Below, in pieces: positions 45,957 to 54,731 of a DNA stretch of 64,000 bases. The DNA is from Actinomadura sp. NAK00032 (lineage in GTDB: Bacteria; Actinomycetota; Actinomycetes; Streptosporangiales; Streptosporangiaceae): contig NZ_CP054932.1 of assembly GCF_013364275.1 (NCBI RefSeq), forward strand, positions 3,906,001 through 3,970,000. The letters are read 5' to 3'. The notes under the pieces were generated by a model. The model had not been told where the DNA came from. It was given only the letters and a program-made list of their open reading frames with translations, and did no database searches. Position 1 is the stretch's first letter, and each line of letters begins with the position of its first letter. A program made the position numbers and the translations under genes.

Positions 45957-47357
45957 CTACGACAGGCGCATCAGCCGCAGGACGCGCCGCACCAGCGAGT
46001 CCTCGGCGGGCTCGTCCGGCTTGTCCGCCGCGGCCTCCTCCTCGGCGGCGGGCGGTGCCGGGCGCGGCTCGGGCGGGGGTCCGGCCAGCTCGTAGTTGAC
46101 CGGCAGCGACCGCAGGCCCCGCATGAGCGGGGACGACCGCCAGGGGAGCTGGTCGGCGGGCAGCGCGAGCCGTAGCGCGGAGAAGCGGTCGAACAGCCGC
46201 TCCACCGCGATCGTCGTGATGGTGGTGGCGAGGTCGCGGCCGAGGCAGGCGTGCGGGCCGGCGCTCCAGGCCAGGTGGGCGCGGGAGGAGTAGATCGAGT
46301 CCGGCGCCGTGGTGCCGGTGAAGGCGGGGTCCAGGTGCGCGGCGGCGGGCGACACCATGACCGGGTCGCCGGCCGCGATCTGGAACCTGCCGAGGCGGAC
46401 GTCCGCCTTGGCCCACCGGAAGGACAGGTTGGCCATCGGCGGGTTCGCCGCCGCCGCCCGGTTGATCGCCTCCTGGATCATGCCGGCGGACATGCTGTCG
46501 CGGGCGCCGGTGTCGCCGATCAGCACCTCGGTGATGGTGTTGCAGATCAGCGTCCCGGTGACGTCGCCGACGAGGCCCGACAGCATCGCCATCTCGCGGG
46601 TGAGCTCCTCGGCGGTCAGGTCGGGGACGGCGGCGAGCATGTGGGACGGCAGGTCCGCGCCGGGGGAGGCGACGCGCGCCGCGCACACGTCCGCGAACCG
46701 GGCGATCATCCGCTCGGACGCCTCCTGCGCGTCCGGGCCGGCGTCCATCACCCGCCACAGGTCGATGATCATCTCGTCGTCGCCGTCCGCGGCGGTGCCG
46801 AGCAGCCGGCCGATCACCATCAGCGGCAGCGGGCGCGCGTACTGGGCGGACAGGTCGGCCCAGCCGGACGCGCCGCTCTCCGACAGCACGGTGATCAGCT
46901 CGTCGGCGTACCGGCGGACGGCCAGTTCGAGCGCCTTCGCCTCGGGCCGGGCGCGCTCCTGGAAGGGGCGCAGGCCCTCGCTCCAGGCGCTGCGGAGCCG
47001 GGTGGAGTCGGCGCCGTCGCGGAACGCCGAGTTGTCGGACAGGACCACCGGCAGCATCGGCCAGTCCGCCGGGACCGCACCGTCCCGGTACTGGCGCCAG
47101 TTCTCGACGCGCCGGCTCCAGACCGCGCGGGCGTCGCGCATGATGTCGAGCGTCTGCGCGTAGCCGATCACGAGCCATGCCGGGACGCCGAGGACGTCCA
47201 CCGGCGCCACCGGTCCGTACTCCGCGCGCAGCCGCTCGTAGAAGACCGCGGGGCGGGACTCGTAGTCGCGGTTCAGCAGGGGCTGGACGGCGAGCGCCTC
47301 CAGCGGCGGGTGCGCGGGGGCGGGGTCTGCCTGCGGCGTCTGGGGCTCCACGTGCAC
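45957..47357 (-). CDS. CYP157-like cytochrome P450 lacking a normal ExxR motif
   Basis: A P450 of about 466 residues. The haem-binding segment AWSAGPHACLGRDLA contains the Cys (about residue 371) but begins with Trp, not Phe, and reads W..GP.HACLG. In the K-helix region before FRWAKADVRLG, the canonical ExxR is not found; the closest is EAIN then R at shifted spacing. Loss of ExxR is a known trait of the CYP157 family of Streptomyces conservon loci. No conservon GTPase or roadblock genes are adjacent here. The C-terminus has an acidic/Pro tail. The start is a GTG at 47357 or 47351 without a clear ribosome binding site. Confidence 0.85.
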   Translation of the reverse strand: MHVEPQTPQADPAPAHPPLEALAVQPLLNRDYESRPAVFYERLRAEYGPVAPVDVLGVPAWLVIGYAQTLDIMRDARAVWSRRVENWRQYRDGAVPADWPMLPVVLSDNSAFRDGADSTRLRSAWSEGLRPFQERARPEAKALELAVRRYADELITVLSESGASGWADLSAQYARPLPLMVIGRLLGTAADGDDEMIIDLWRVMDAGPDAQEASERMIARFADVCAARVASPGADLPSHMLAAVPDLTAEELTREMAMLSGLVGDVTGTLICNTITEVLIGDTGARDSMSAGMIQEAINRAAAANPPMANLSFRWAKADVRLGRFQIAAGDPVMVSPAAAHLDPAFTGTTAPDSIYSSRAHLAWSAGPHACLGRDLATTITTIAVERLFDRFSALRLALPADQLPWRSSPLMRGLRSLPVNYELAGPPPEPRPAPPAAEEEAAADKPDEPAEDSLVRRVLRLMRLS

Positions 47358-47496
47358 AAACCATAGGAGAGATCGTTGGCCGCCGACATCGATTGCGTCG
47401 GAATCGCCCAAAATGATCTTTCGGACGGACCCGGATGGCCGATTCCCCTCGCGATGTGTGAGGCTGGAGGTGCCCCTAAGAGAGCTGGAGGTCCGC

Positions 47497-47685
47497 ATGG
47501 CCGAATCGTCAGAGGAACCCGCCGAAGGCGAGGACGACGTCAAGCGCAGGTTCCGGGAGGCCCTGGAGCGCAAGCGCGGCGCGGCGGCCAAGAACGCCGG
47601 CGCGACCGGCAGGAACGGCTCGAAGGTGCGCGGCGCGCATGACCGCGCCGACCATCAGCGGCAGTTCCGGCGCAAGAGCGGCTGA
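47497..47685 (+). CDS. DUF5302 domain-containing small protein
   Basis: A 62-residue charged protein. The pattern DDVKRRFREALERKRG, then KVRGAHDRADHQRQFRRKSG at the C-terminus, is typical of DUF5302 proteins in actinobacteria, whose function is unknown. The ATG is preceded by GGAGG at good spacing. It is too short to be judged by length alone, but the C-terminal HxxAxHQRxFRRKSG block is characteristic. Divergent from the CYP157-like gene and followed by a strong terminator. Confidence 0.8.
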   Translation: MAESSEEPAEGEDDVKRRFREALERKRGAAAKNAGATGRNGSKVRGAHDRADHQRQFRRKSG

Positions 47686-47701
47686 CCGCGACCCACCGTC
47701 C

Positions 47702-47730
47702 GACCCCCGCGCGATGCGCGGGGGTCCTTT
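47702..47730 (+). terminator. Intrinsic terminator after DUF5302 gene
   Basis: A perfect 11-bp stem, GACCCCCGCGC / GCGCGGGGGTC, with a GAT loop, then CTTT. It serves the small gene and possibly the convergent PPOX gene. Confidence 0.8.
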
Positions 47731-47740
47731 GGTACGCCGG

Positions 47741-48379
47741 TCAGCCGCGGTAGAGCTTCTTGTCGTAGTTCGCCTCGGAGTAGTGGGTCTCCAACTGCTC
47801 CAGGCTCTCCTCGGTGTACTGGACGTCCTTGACGATCCGGGCGTGCGCCGGCAGCGACTCCGGGTCCCACGTCTCGGGCTTCCACACCTTGGAGCGCATC
47901 AGCGCCTTCGCGCAGTGGAAGAAGATCTGCTCGATGTCCACGATCAGGGCGAGCGCGGGCCGGTGCCCCCGGACGATCTTCTCGTCGAAGAACGGTGCGT
48001 CCCGGACCAGGGTGGCCCGGCCGTTGATCCGCAGGGTCTCGCCGCGCCCCGGCACCAGGAAGATCAGCCCGATGTGCGGATTGCTCAGCACGTTCATGAA
48101 CCCGTCGGCGCGGCGGTTGCCGGGCCGGTCCGGGATGGCGATCGTGGTGTCGTCGATGACGTGCACGAAGCCGGGCGGGTCGCCCTTGGGGGAGACGTCG
48201 CAGTTGCCGTCGGCGTCGCTGGTGGAGATCAGGCAGAGCGGGGAGTGGGCGAGCCACTCCCGGTCCCAGGCGTGCAGGGTGACGCGCTCCTTGTCGATCG
48301 CCCGCCGCATCGGCGCGCCGAGCAGCTCGCGCAGCTCCGCCGGGGACGTGATCGCAGTGAACTCCGGGGCGACCGTCAT
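47741..48379 (-). CDS. Pyridoxamine 5'-phosphate oxidase family FMN-dependent flavoprotein (MSMEG_1061-like)
   Basis: A 212-residue split-barrel flavoprotein. CLISTSDADGNCDVSPKGDP and PGNRRADGFMNVLSNPHIG are the FMN-binding blocks of the PPOX fold, and PGRGETLRINGRA supports it. The longer actinobacterial subfamily ends with a helical segment holding HCAKALMRSKVWKPETW, as here. These enzymes may bind F420 or FMN and act on small redox substrates; the true reaction is unknown. GGAAGGAG precedes the ATG. It converges with the DUF5302 gene. Confidence 0.85.
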   Translation of the reverse strand: MTVAPEFTAITSPAELRELLGAPMRRAIDKERVTLHAWDREWLAHSPLCLISTSDADGNCDVSPKGDPPGFVHVIDDTTIAIPDRPGNRRADGFMNVLSNPHIGLIFLVPGRGETLRINGRATLVRDAPFFDEKIVRGHRPALALIVDIEQIFFHCAKALMRSKVWKPETWDPESLPAHARIVKDVQYTEESLEQLETHYSEANYDKKLYRG

Positions 48380-48447
48380 CGCCGCTCCTTCCGCTGGGAG
48401 ACCGGCGATCAGCGTAACCCGGCGGCGATCGGGCGCTTCCGGGCGGG

Positions 48448-49485
48448 TCAGCGCTTCGCGGCGTAGCGGCGGACGCCGCCCTCCTCGTGGACGTCGAGCA
48501 CGCCGCGGTCGGCGAGCACGTCCAGGTGCGCCTCGATCTCCAGGACGGCCAGCATCCGGCTGAACGCGTCCAGGTCGGCGAGGCTGCGCCGGCGGCGGGT
48601 CCACGGCATCGCCTCGGCGGCCGCGAACGCCGTGTCGCGGCCCGCCCGCACCTGCGCGGCGGCGGCGTCGAGGCGCTCGGCGTGGTGCTCCAGCAGCTCG
48701 TCGACGCGGGTGTGCACGCTCGGCCTCACCGGGCCGTGGGCGGGCAGCAGCAGCGTGTCCGGCATGTCGCGGACGAGCCGCAGCGACTCCAGGTAGCTGC
48801 GCAGCGGCTTGCGCTCCGGCTCGGTCTCCAGCCCGATGGACGGCGTGATGTGCGGCAGGATGTGGTCGCCCGCGAACAGCAGCCCGGCGGCGGCGTCCCG
48901 CAGCACGATGTGGCCGCGCGTGTGCCCCGGCGTGGCGAACACGTCCAGGTCGCGGGCGGTGAGGCCGACGCGCTCCCCGTCGTCGAGCCAGGCGTCCGGC
49001 AGCGTGTGCGGGACGTCCCGCTCGGAGCGGTCCACCGGCATCCCGGCGATCTCGGCGGCCAGGGCGTCCGCGCCGCAGCGGCGCAGCATCTCGACCTGCC
49101 GGGGGTGCAGCCCCCGCCGGACGTCGAACGCCTCGATCGAGGGCCGCTCGCCGCGCCCGATCCGCACCCGCGTCCCGAACGACTCGCGCAGCGCGAGGGC
49201 CTGCGAGTAGTGGTCCCAGTGCGCGTGGGTGACGAGGAACTGCGCGACGTCGTCCAGCCCGTGGCCGAGGGAGCGGAGGGCCTTCTCCATCGTCGTACGC
49301 GTGTCGGGCATGGCCCAGCCGGAGTCCACGACGACGGGGCCGCCGTCGTCCTCGATCACGTAGACGTTGACGGCGTGCAGCGACGGGATGGGCAGCGCCA
49401 GGGGGATCCGGTGCACCCCGGGCACCACCGGATGGGCGCCCGGTTCGGTCCAGTCAGTCGGCTGCTCCACGACCGGTGCCGTCAC
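48448..49485 (-). CDS. MBL fold metallo-hydrolase (LACTB2/glyoxalase II-like)
   Basis: A 345-residue metallo-beta-lactamase-fold hydrolase. The dinuclear zinc motif is THAHWDHY, with the downstream His of TPGHTRGHIVL, the Asp of FAGDHILPH and the C-terminal PAHGPV completing the metal site. The C-terminal winged-helix-like region (ALDAF...VLEIEAHLDVLADRG) matches LACTB2-type proteins. The likely reaction is hydrolysis of thioesters or phosphodiesters. The start is GTG. It is upstream of the PPOX gene on the same strand, with 68 nt between them. Confidence 0.85.
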   Translation of the reverse strand: MTAPVVEQPTDWTEPGAHPVVPGVHRIPLALPIPSLHAVNVYVIEDDGGPVVVDSGWAMPDTRTTMEKALRSLGHGLDDVAQFLVTHAHWDHYSQALALRESFGTRVRIGRGERPSIEAFDVRRGLHPRQVEMLRRCGADALAAEIAGMPVDRSERDVPHTLPDAWLDDGERVGLTARDLDVFATPGHTRGHIVLRDAAAGLLFAGDHILPHITPSIGLETEPERKPLRSYLESLRLVRDMPDTLLLPAHGPVRPSVHTRVDELLEHHAERLDAAAAQVRAGRDTAFAAAEAMPWTRRRRSLADLDAFSRMLAVLEIEAHLDVLADRGVLDVHEEGGVRRYAAKR

Positions 49486-49567
49486 CGCGCGCCCCCTCAG
49501 ATCCTCGAATCACGTTCTACTTGAACCTACTCGATACCGGACGCGCGTCTCGCCGCCGGGGGCCCGG

Positions 49568-50467
49568 TCAGCCGTGCCGCGCGTCCCGGTCGGCGGCGCG
49601 GCGGGCCTCGGCGGCGGCCGTGCGGGCCTCGCGGGCGGCCTCCTCCGCGCGCGCCCGGTTCTGCTCGGCGCGCTCCGCCCGGCGGGCCGCGGCGTCCCGG
49701 TCGGCGGTCGCCCGCTCCAGTTCGCGGCGCAGCCGCCCGACCTCGGAGGACGCCGCGTCGGCCGCGCGCTTGGCGGCGTCCGCCCGCTCCGTGCGCTCGG
49801 CCAGTTTCCGGTCGGCCTCCTCGGCGCGCCCGCGCAGCGTCTCGGCGCGCCGCGCCCGCGCCGCGCTCGTCCGCGTCACGTTCGGCTTCGGCCGCTCGGG
49901 CTTCGCCTTCTCCTTCTTCCTCGGCTCGGGCGCCGGTTCGGGCTCGGGCGCCGGCTCCGGCTCCGCGCGCTGCCGCTCCGGCGGGGCCATGGGGAAGCCG
50001 GCGGGGACGAAACCGGTGTGGCTGCGGGGCTGCGGCAGCCGACCCGCCCGGACCTCGTCGGCGATCTCCGCGTCCACGGTGGCGGCCTGCAGCGTGTCCT
50101 CCACCTCCCGGACGGCCTGCTCGCGCAGGTCGCCGCCCGCCCCGGCCGCGAGGTCGCCCGCCGTCCGCACGAGCGAGGCGACCAGCTCGGCGCGGCGCTG
50201 CTCCAGGTCGCGCAGGCCCCCGCCGGAGCCCCACGCCGAGCGCAGCTCGGCGCCCACGTCCAGCAGCCGCCCCAGCTCCCCGGCGGCGGAGCGGCTGAGC
50301 AGGTTCACCGCCCAGGCCGACAGCGTCGGACGGCGCAGGGCGCCGATGCGCTTGGCGAGGGCGGCGTCGCCGGCGTCCCTGGCCTCCCGGGCGAGCCGCT
50401 TGCGCGTCTCCACGAACCGCGCGGGCGGGACGCCGTAGAGCTCGTCGGCCGCACTGCTGAAGTCCAC
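49568..50467 (-). CDS. Coiled-coil protein of unknown function
   Basis: A 299-residue protein. The N-terminal 130 residues (FVETRKRLAREARDAGDAAL, RRPTLSAWAVNLLSR) recur in uncharacterised actinobacterial proteins. A linker rich in Pro-Glu repeats follows, and the last 110 residues are an Ala/Arg/Glu coiled coil (RGRAEEADRKLAERTERADA). There is no signal peptide or membrane span. I cannot assign a function; a structural or DNA-associated role is possible. The start is GTG. It is divergent from the PadR gene, 115 nt apart, and may share its operator region. Confidence 0.65.
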   Translation of the reverse strand: MDFSSAADELYGVPPARFVETRKRLAREARDAGDAALAKRIGALRRPTLSAWAVNLLSRSAAGELGRLLDVGAELRSAWGSGGGLRDLEQRRAELVASLVRTAGDLAAGAGGDLREQAVREVEDTLQAATVDAEIADEVRAGRLPQPRSHTGFVPAGFPMAPPERQRAEPEPAPEPEPAPEPRKKEKAKPERPKPNVTRTSAARARRAETLRGRAEEADRKLAERTERADAAKRAADAASSEVGRLRRELERATADRDAAARRAERAEQNRARAEEAAREARTAAAEARRAADRDARHG

Positions 50468-50544
50468 GCCTGATCTCTACCCCGCACCGCGCCGCCCGGA
50501 CCGGTCTGGACGGGGCGGGCTGGACGGGGCAGGACGCGCGACCT

Positions 50545-50562
50545 ATACTCGCCAACGAGTAT
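50545..50562. promoter_or_regulatory. PadR operator, perfect inverted repeat
   Basis: ATACTCG-N4-CGAGTAT lies 20 nt before the padR-like start. TATACT within the left arm could be the -10, so a bound regulator would block its own promoter. Confidence 0.7.
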
Positions 50563-50582
50563 TCGTGGACGAGGAGAGCGGG

Positions 50583-51224
50583 ATGGCCAAGCGGCGCAAG
50601 GTGGGCAACCTCCTCGGCCTCGCCGTGCTGTCGACGGTCTCCGCCAAGCCGATGCACCCGTACGAGATGGCCGCCGTGATGCGCGCCCGCGGCAAGGACC
50701 GCGACATGGACATCAAGTGGGGCTCGCTCTACACGGTCGTCGGCAACCTGGAGAAGCACGGCTTCCTGGCCGTCGAGGGCAGCGTCCGCGAAGGGGCGCG
50801 GCCGGAGCGGACCGTCTACCGCATCACCGACGAGGGCACGGCCGAACTCGCCGACTGGGTCCGCGAGCTGATCGCCGTGCCCGAGCGCGAGGTGCCGCGG
50901 TTCGAGGCGGGGCTGTCGGTCCTCGGCGCGCTCGGCCCCGACGAGGTCGCCGTCCTGCTGCGCCGCCGCCTCGACGCGCTGGAGCGGCGGATCACCGCCG
51001 ACGAGGAGGCGCTCGCGGCCGCCGACGTGCCGCGCATCTTCCTGATCGAGGAGGAGTACGACCTGGCGATCAGGCGCGCCGAGGCCGCGTGGGTGCGCGG
51101 CTTCCTCGCCGAGATCGAGGAGGGCACCCTGCCGCACCTCGACCTGTGGCGCACGTTCCACCGGACCGGTGAGCTGCCGCCCGAGATCGCCGCGATGGCG
51201 GAGAGGGGAGCCCCCGAGGAGTAG
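50583..51224 (+). CDS. PadR family transcriptional regulator
   Basis: A 213-residue PadR protein. The N-terminal winged helix covers LLGLAVLSTVSAKPMHPYEM to about residue 90, with KWGSLYTVVGNLEKHGFLAV as recognition helix and wing. A C-terminal helical dimerisation region follows. PadR proteins of this type repress ABC exporters of drugs and are released by ligand. GAGGAGAG precedes the ATG. A clean inverted repeat at the promoter suggests autoregulation. The DrrAB-type exporter follows, but a 16-bp hairpin between them implies the exporter is regulated separately or by read-through. Confidence 0.9.
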   Translation: MAKRRKVGNLLGLAVLSTVSAKPMHPYEMAAVMRARGKDRDMDIKWGSLYTVVGNLEKHGFLAVEGSVREGARPERTVYRITDEGTAELADWVRELIAVPEREVPRFEAGLSVLGALGPDEVAVLLRRRLDALERRITADEEALAAADVPRIFLIEEEYDLAIRRAEAAWVRGFLAEIEEGTLPHLDLWRTFHRTGELPPEIAAMAERGAPEE

Positions 51225-51249
51225 CGCGGAACCAGGAGTAGCGCGCAAG

Positions 51250-51287
51250 CGGCCCGGCGGCGGTGCGGCAACACCGCCGCCGGGCCG
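51250..51287 (+). terminator. Strong 16-bp hairpin between padR-like gene and ABC operon
   Basis: CGGCCCGGCGGCGGTG pairs perfectly with CACCGCCGCCGGGCCG around a 6-nt CGGCAA loop. No U tract follows. It likely separates the regulator transcript from the exporter genes. Confidence 0.75.
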
Positions 51288-51383
51288 GAGAACCCACCAC
51301 CGAAGATCCGCACGGAGCGGGCCCTGGCGGCGAGCACGCATCTCCAGCCTATCCGGGCCCCCTCCGTCGAGCACGGAGGAACC

Positions 51384-52361
51384 ATGGCGCACGCCATCGA
51401 GGCCGAGGGCCTCGTGAAGACCTATCCCGGCGACGTCCGGGCCCTGGACGGGCTGTCCATCACCGTCGGCCAGGGCGAGATCCTCGGGCTGCTCGGCCCC
51501 AACGGGGCCGGCAAGTCCACCACCGTCAAGATCCTCACCACGCTGATCAGGCCGGACGCGGGCACCGCCGCCGTGGCGGGCCACGACGTGCTGCGCCGGC
51601 CCGACCGGGTCCGCCGGCTGATCGGGGTCGTGGCGCAGAAGTCCGGCGCCGACCCCGAGGCGAGCGGCCGCGACAACCTCGTCCTTCAGGGCCGCCTGTA
51701 CGGGCTGTCCGGCACCCGGGCGCGGCGGCGGGCCGCCGAGCTGCTCGCCCGCTTCGGCCTGGACGACGCGGCGGCCCGCCGCGTGAAGACCTACTCCGGC
51801 GGCATGCGGCGGCGCCTCGACGTCGCGCTCGGCCTCGTGCACCGCCCGCGGGTGCTGTTCCTCGACGAGCCCACCACCGGGCTCGACCCCGAGGCGCGCA
51901 CCGCCCTGTGGGCCGAGATCGCCCGGCTCGCCGGCGACGACGCCCTCGCGATCCTGCTGACCACCCACTATTTGGAGGAGGCCGACCGGCTCGCCGGGCG
52001 GATCGCGATCGTCGACGGGGGCCGCGTCGCCGTGACGGGCACCCCCGACGGCCTCAAGGGCGAGCTGCGCGGCGACGCCGTGCACGTCGCGTGGCCGGAG
52101 CCGCCCCCGGAACCGCTGGTCCGGGAGGCGCTCGGCCGGCTCCCCGGCGTCCGCGAGATCGTCCTGGACGGGCCGCGCCTCAGCGCCCGCACCGGTGACG
52201 GCGCCGCCGCCGTCCCGGCCGTGCTCGCCGCCCTCGACCAGGCGGGCGTCCCCGCGGCGGCCGCGACCGTCGCCCGGCCCTCCCTGGACGACGTCTACCT
52301 CCGCTACGCCGGGCGCCGGCTGGCCGACGCCGAGCCCGCGACCGCGGGAGGCATCCGATGA
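51384..52361 (+). CDS. ABC exporter ATP-binding protein, daunorubicin-resistance DrrA type
   Basis: A 325-residue ATPase for export of hydrophobic drugs, acting with the permease next to it. Walker A is GPNGAGKST (38-46), the signature is YSGGMRRR, Walker B is VLFLDEPTTGLD and the H-loop is TTHYLEEAD. A C-terminal domain of about 100 residues, typical of DrrA, follows. The ATGA overlap with the permease gene shows translational coupling. GGAGGAACC precedes the ATG. PadR control is suggested by position. Confidence 0.92.
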   Translation: MAHAIEAEGLVKTYPGDVRALDGLSITVGQGEILGLLGPNGAGKSTTVKILTTLIRPDAGTAAVAGHDVLRRPDRVRRLIGVVAQKSGADPEASGRDNLVLQGRLYGLSGTRARRRAAELLARFGLDDAAARRVKTYSGGMRRRLDVALGLVHRPRVLFLDEPTTGLDPEARTALWAEIARLAGDDALAILLTTHYLEEADRLAGRIAIVDGGRVAVTGTPDGLKGELRGDAVHVAWPEPPPEPLVREALGRLPGVREIVLDGPRLSARTGDGAAAVPAVLAALDQAGVPAAAATVARPSLDDVYLRYAGRRLADAEPATAGGIR

Positions 52362-53134
52362 CCGCGCTGGTTTCCGGAACCTGGTGGATGACCCACCGGC
52401 GCCTGACGGCGCTGCTGCGCAACCCGGCCGTCCTGGTCATGACGCTGGCGCAGCCGATGATCTGGCTGTTCCTGTTCGGCGAGCTGTTCAAGCGGGTCGC
52501 CGAGCTGCCCGGGTTCGGCGCCCAGTCCTACCTGGACTACATCGTCCCCGGCGTCGTGGTCATGAACGCGGTGTCGCTGAACTCGTTCGCCGGGATGGCG
52601 ACGATGGACGAGATCGAGCGCGGCACCCTCGACCGCTTCCTCGTCACCCCGGTGCGCCGCGGCGCGATCGTGCACGCCGGCGTCGTCGAGCAGGCGCTCA
52701 GCACGGCGTTCCAGTCGCTGGTGATCATCCTGCTGGGGTGGGCGGCCGGCGCCGACTACCCGGGCGGCGCCGCGGGCCTCGCCGTCCTCGTCGCCGCCTC
52801 GGTGCTGATCGGCATCGTCCTCGCGGCCCTGTCGAACACGCTCGCGCTGCTCGTGCGGGACCGCAACACCATCATCGGCCTGAACGTGATGCTGCTGCTG
52901 CCGCTCACGTTCCTGTCCTCGGCGTTCATGCCCGCGAACCTGATGCCGTCCTGGATCGAGCACGTGGCCGCCGCCAACCCGGTGAGCTGGGCGCTCGACA
53001 CCGCCCGCGCGGCCCTGTCCGCCGACCCGGACTGGCCGTCGGCCGCCCTGCACGGCTCCTGGCTGCTGGCCCTGACCGCGGCGACGGTGGCACTGGCGAC
53101 CTACTCGGTGAGGAGCTACCAGAAGTCCCGATGA
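52358..53134 (+). CDS. ABC-2 type exporter permease, DrrB type
   Basis: A 258-residue integral membrane protein with six predicted spans, for example VLVMTLAQPMIWLFLFGELF, VVVMNAVSLNSFAGMA, VLVAASVLIGIVLAAL and VMLLLPLTFLSSAFMP. The segment RGTLDRFLVTPVRR is the DrrB/ABC-2 cytoplasmic loop. It forms the transmembrane half of a DrrAB exporter. It begins within the ATPase stop codon (ATGA). The operon ends in a perfect 11-bp hairpin. Confidence 0.9.
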   Translation: MTALVSGTWWMTHRRLTALLRNPAVLVMTLAQPMIWLFLFGELFKRVAELPGFGAQSYLDYIVPGVVVMNAVSLNSFAGMATMDEIERGTLDRFLVTPVRRGAIVHAGVVEQALSTAFQSLVIILLGWAAGADYPGGAAGLAVLVAASVLIGIVLAALSNTLALLVRDRNTIIGLNVMLLLPLTFLSSAFMPANLMPSWIEHVAAANPVSWALDTARAALSADPDWPSAALHGSWLLALTAATVALATYSVRSYQKSR

Positions 53135-53149
53135 GCCCACCCGTGCGCG

Positions 53150-53177
53150 GGCCCGGTCGTCGTCGCACGACCGGGCC
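53150..53177. terminator. Bidirectional hairpin between exporter and M20 peptidase genes
   Basis: An 11-bp perfect stem, GGCCCGGTCGT / ACGACCGGGCC, with a 6-nt loop, between two convergent genes. Confidence 0.75.
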
Positions 53178-53203
53178 ACCGCCCGCCCCGGCGGCGCCGG
53201 GGG

Positions 53204-54505
53204 TCAGCGGGTGTCCAGGAAGTGGTCCAGGACCCGGGTGCCGAAGGCCAGGCCGTCGAGGGGGACGCGTTCGTCCACGCCGTGGAACATGCCGAAGTAG
53301 TCGAGGTCGGGGGTGAGGCGCAGGGGCGCGAAGCCGTAGCTGGTGATGCCGATGCGGTGGAACGACTTGGCGTCGGTGCCGCCCGCCATCACGTAGGGGA
53401 CGGGGTGGGCCTGCGGGTCCTCGGTGCGCAGCGCCTCGGCGAGCGCGGTGAACGTCGGGCCGGCGGGGTCGGCCGCCGGGGCCTCCTCGTAGTTGAGGAA
53501 CTCGCGGGTGACCCGGGGGCCGAGCAGCCGGTCGATCGTGGCGAGGAACTCCTCGCCGGTGCCGGGCAGGTAGCGGCCGTCGACCTGCGCGGTCGCCGTG
53601 CCGGGCACGACGTTGACCTTGTACCCGGCGTCCAGCCGGGTCGGGTTGGCCGAGTTGCGGATCGTCCCGGCGAACAGGTGGCCGGCCCGGCCGAGCCGCG
53701 CGGCCTCCGCGTCGAGGCGGTCGTGGTCGATGGTCGTGCCGAGCGCCTTCGCGAGCCCGTCCAGCAGGGCGCGGACGCCCGGCGTCAGCCGGACCGGCCA
53801 CGCGTGGGCCGCCAGCCGCGACACCGCGTGCGCGATCTCGGCGACCGCGTTGTCGGGCGCGGGCTTGGACCCGTGCCCGGCGGTGCCGCGCGCCGTCAGT
53901 TTCATCCACGTGGTGCCGCGCTCGCCGGTCGCGACCGGGTAGATCCGCCGCCCGTCCGCCTCGACGCTGAACCCGCCGGACTCGCTGATCGCCTCGGTGC
54001 AGCCCTCGAAGACCTCGCGGTGCTCCCGCGCCACGTACCGGGACCCGTACTCGCCGGTGCACTCCTCGTCGGCGAGGAACGCCAGCACCAGGTCGCCGCG
54101 CGTGCGCCGCCCCTCGCGCAGCCGCCGGCGGACGACCGCGAGCGTCATCGCGAGGCTGCCCTTCATGTCGACCGCGCCGCGCCCCCACACGCACCCGTCC
54201 CGCACCTCGCCGGAGAAGGGCGGCACGGCCCAGTCGGCGGCGTCGGCCGGGACCACGTCCAGGTGCCCGTGGACCAGGAAGGCCGGATGCGACGGGTCGG
54301 TGCCGGGGACGCGGGCGAGGACGCTCGCCCGGCCGGGCGCCGACTCCACGACGCGCGCCCGCACGCCGGCCTCGTCCAGCAGCGCGGCGACGTGCTCGGC
54401 CGCCGGCCGCTCCGGACGGGCGTCCCCCTCACCCCGGTTGGTGGTGTCGAAGCGGATCAGATCAGCACAGATCCGGCCGGCCTCGGTGCCCGCTCCGTCG
54501 TCCAT
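53204..54505 (-). CDS. M20 family metallopeptidase (ArgE/DapE/CPG2-like)
   Basis: A 433-residue dizinc hydrolase. Zinc ligands are in VHGHLDVVPA (His), GRGAVDMKG (bridging Asp), LADEECTGEYG (Glu pair), and MAGGTDAKSFHR and MFHGVDERV at the C-terminal end. The lid/dimer domain (TAGHGSKPAPDNAV) is present. Family members deacylate amino acids or cleave C-terminal residues of peptides. The start has GGAGGTGC upstream. It is divergent from the peptide importer, a pairing that fits use of imported peptides. Confidence 0.9.
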   Translation of the reverse strand: MDDGAGTEAGRICADLIRFDTTNRGEGDARPERPAAEHVAALLDEAGVRARVVESAPGRASVLARVPGTDPSHPAFLVHGHLDVVPADAADWAVPPFSGEVRDGCVWGRGAVDMKGSLAMTLAVVRRRLREGRRTRGDLVLAFLADEECTGEYGSRYVAREHREVFEGCTEAISESGGFSVEADGRRIYPVATGERGTTWMKLTARGTAGHGSKPAPDNAVAEIAHAVSRLAAHAWPVRLTPGVRALLDGLAKALGTTIDHDRLDAEAARLGRAGHLFAGTIRNSANPTRLDAGYKVNVVPGTATAQVDGRYLPGTGEEFLATIDRLLGPRVTREFLNYEEAPAADPAGPTFTALAEALRTEDPQAHPVPYVMAGGTDAKSFHRIGITSYGFAPLRLTPDLDYFGMFHGVDERVPLDGLAFGTRVLDHFLDTR

Positions 54506-54731
54506 CGCACCTCCGATTCGGCGACGAGGCTTCATTTTCCCCGGGGACCCGCCCGTGTCAACGGAGTGGCGGTGTGTCGTACGGGGAATCGGAGATGCAT
54601 GATCAAGAACGTCTCGATCCGGTTTCGACTCCGTCAGCGCTGTGTGCAAGACGTCACCGCGCGGACGACCCTGCGAACAATCGAGGTGCGGCGGGCGGCC
54701 AAGCGCCCGTGGACCGGGGCCGAGGAGGAGC

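Noticed and set aside
54600..54731. Upstream in-frame start for the peptide-binding lipoprotein (54642)
   Set aside because: It would add 30 residues before the signal peptide, and the ATG at 54732 has a good ribosome binding site.
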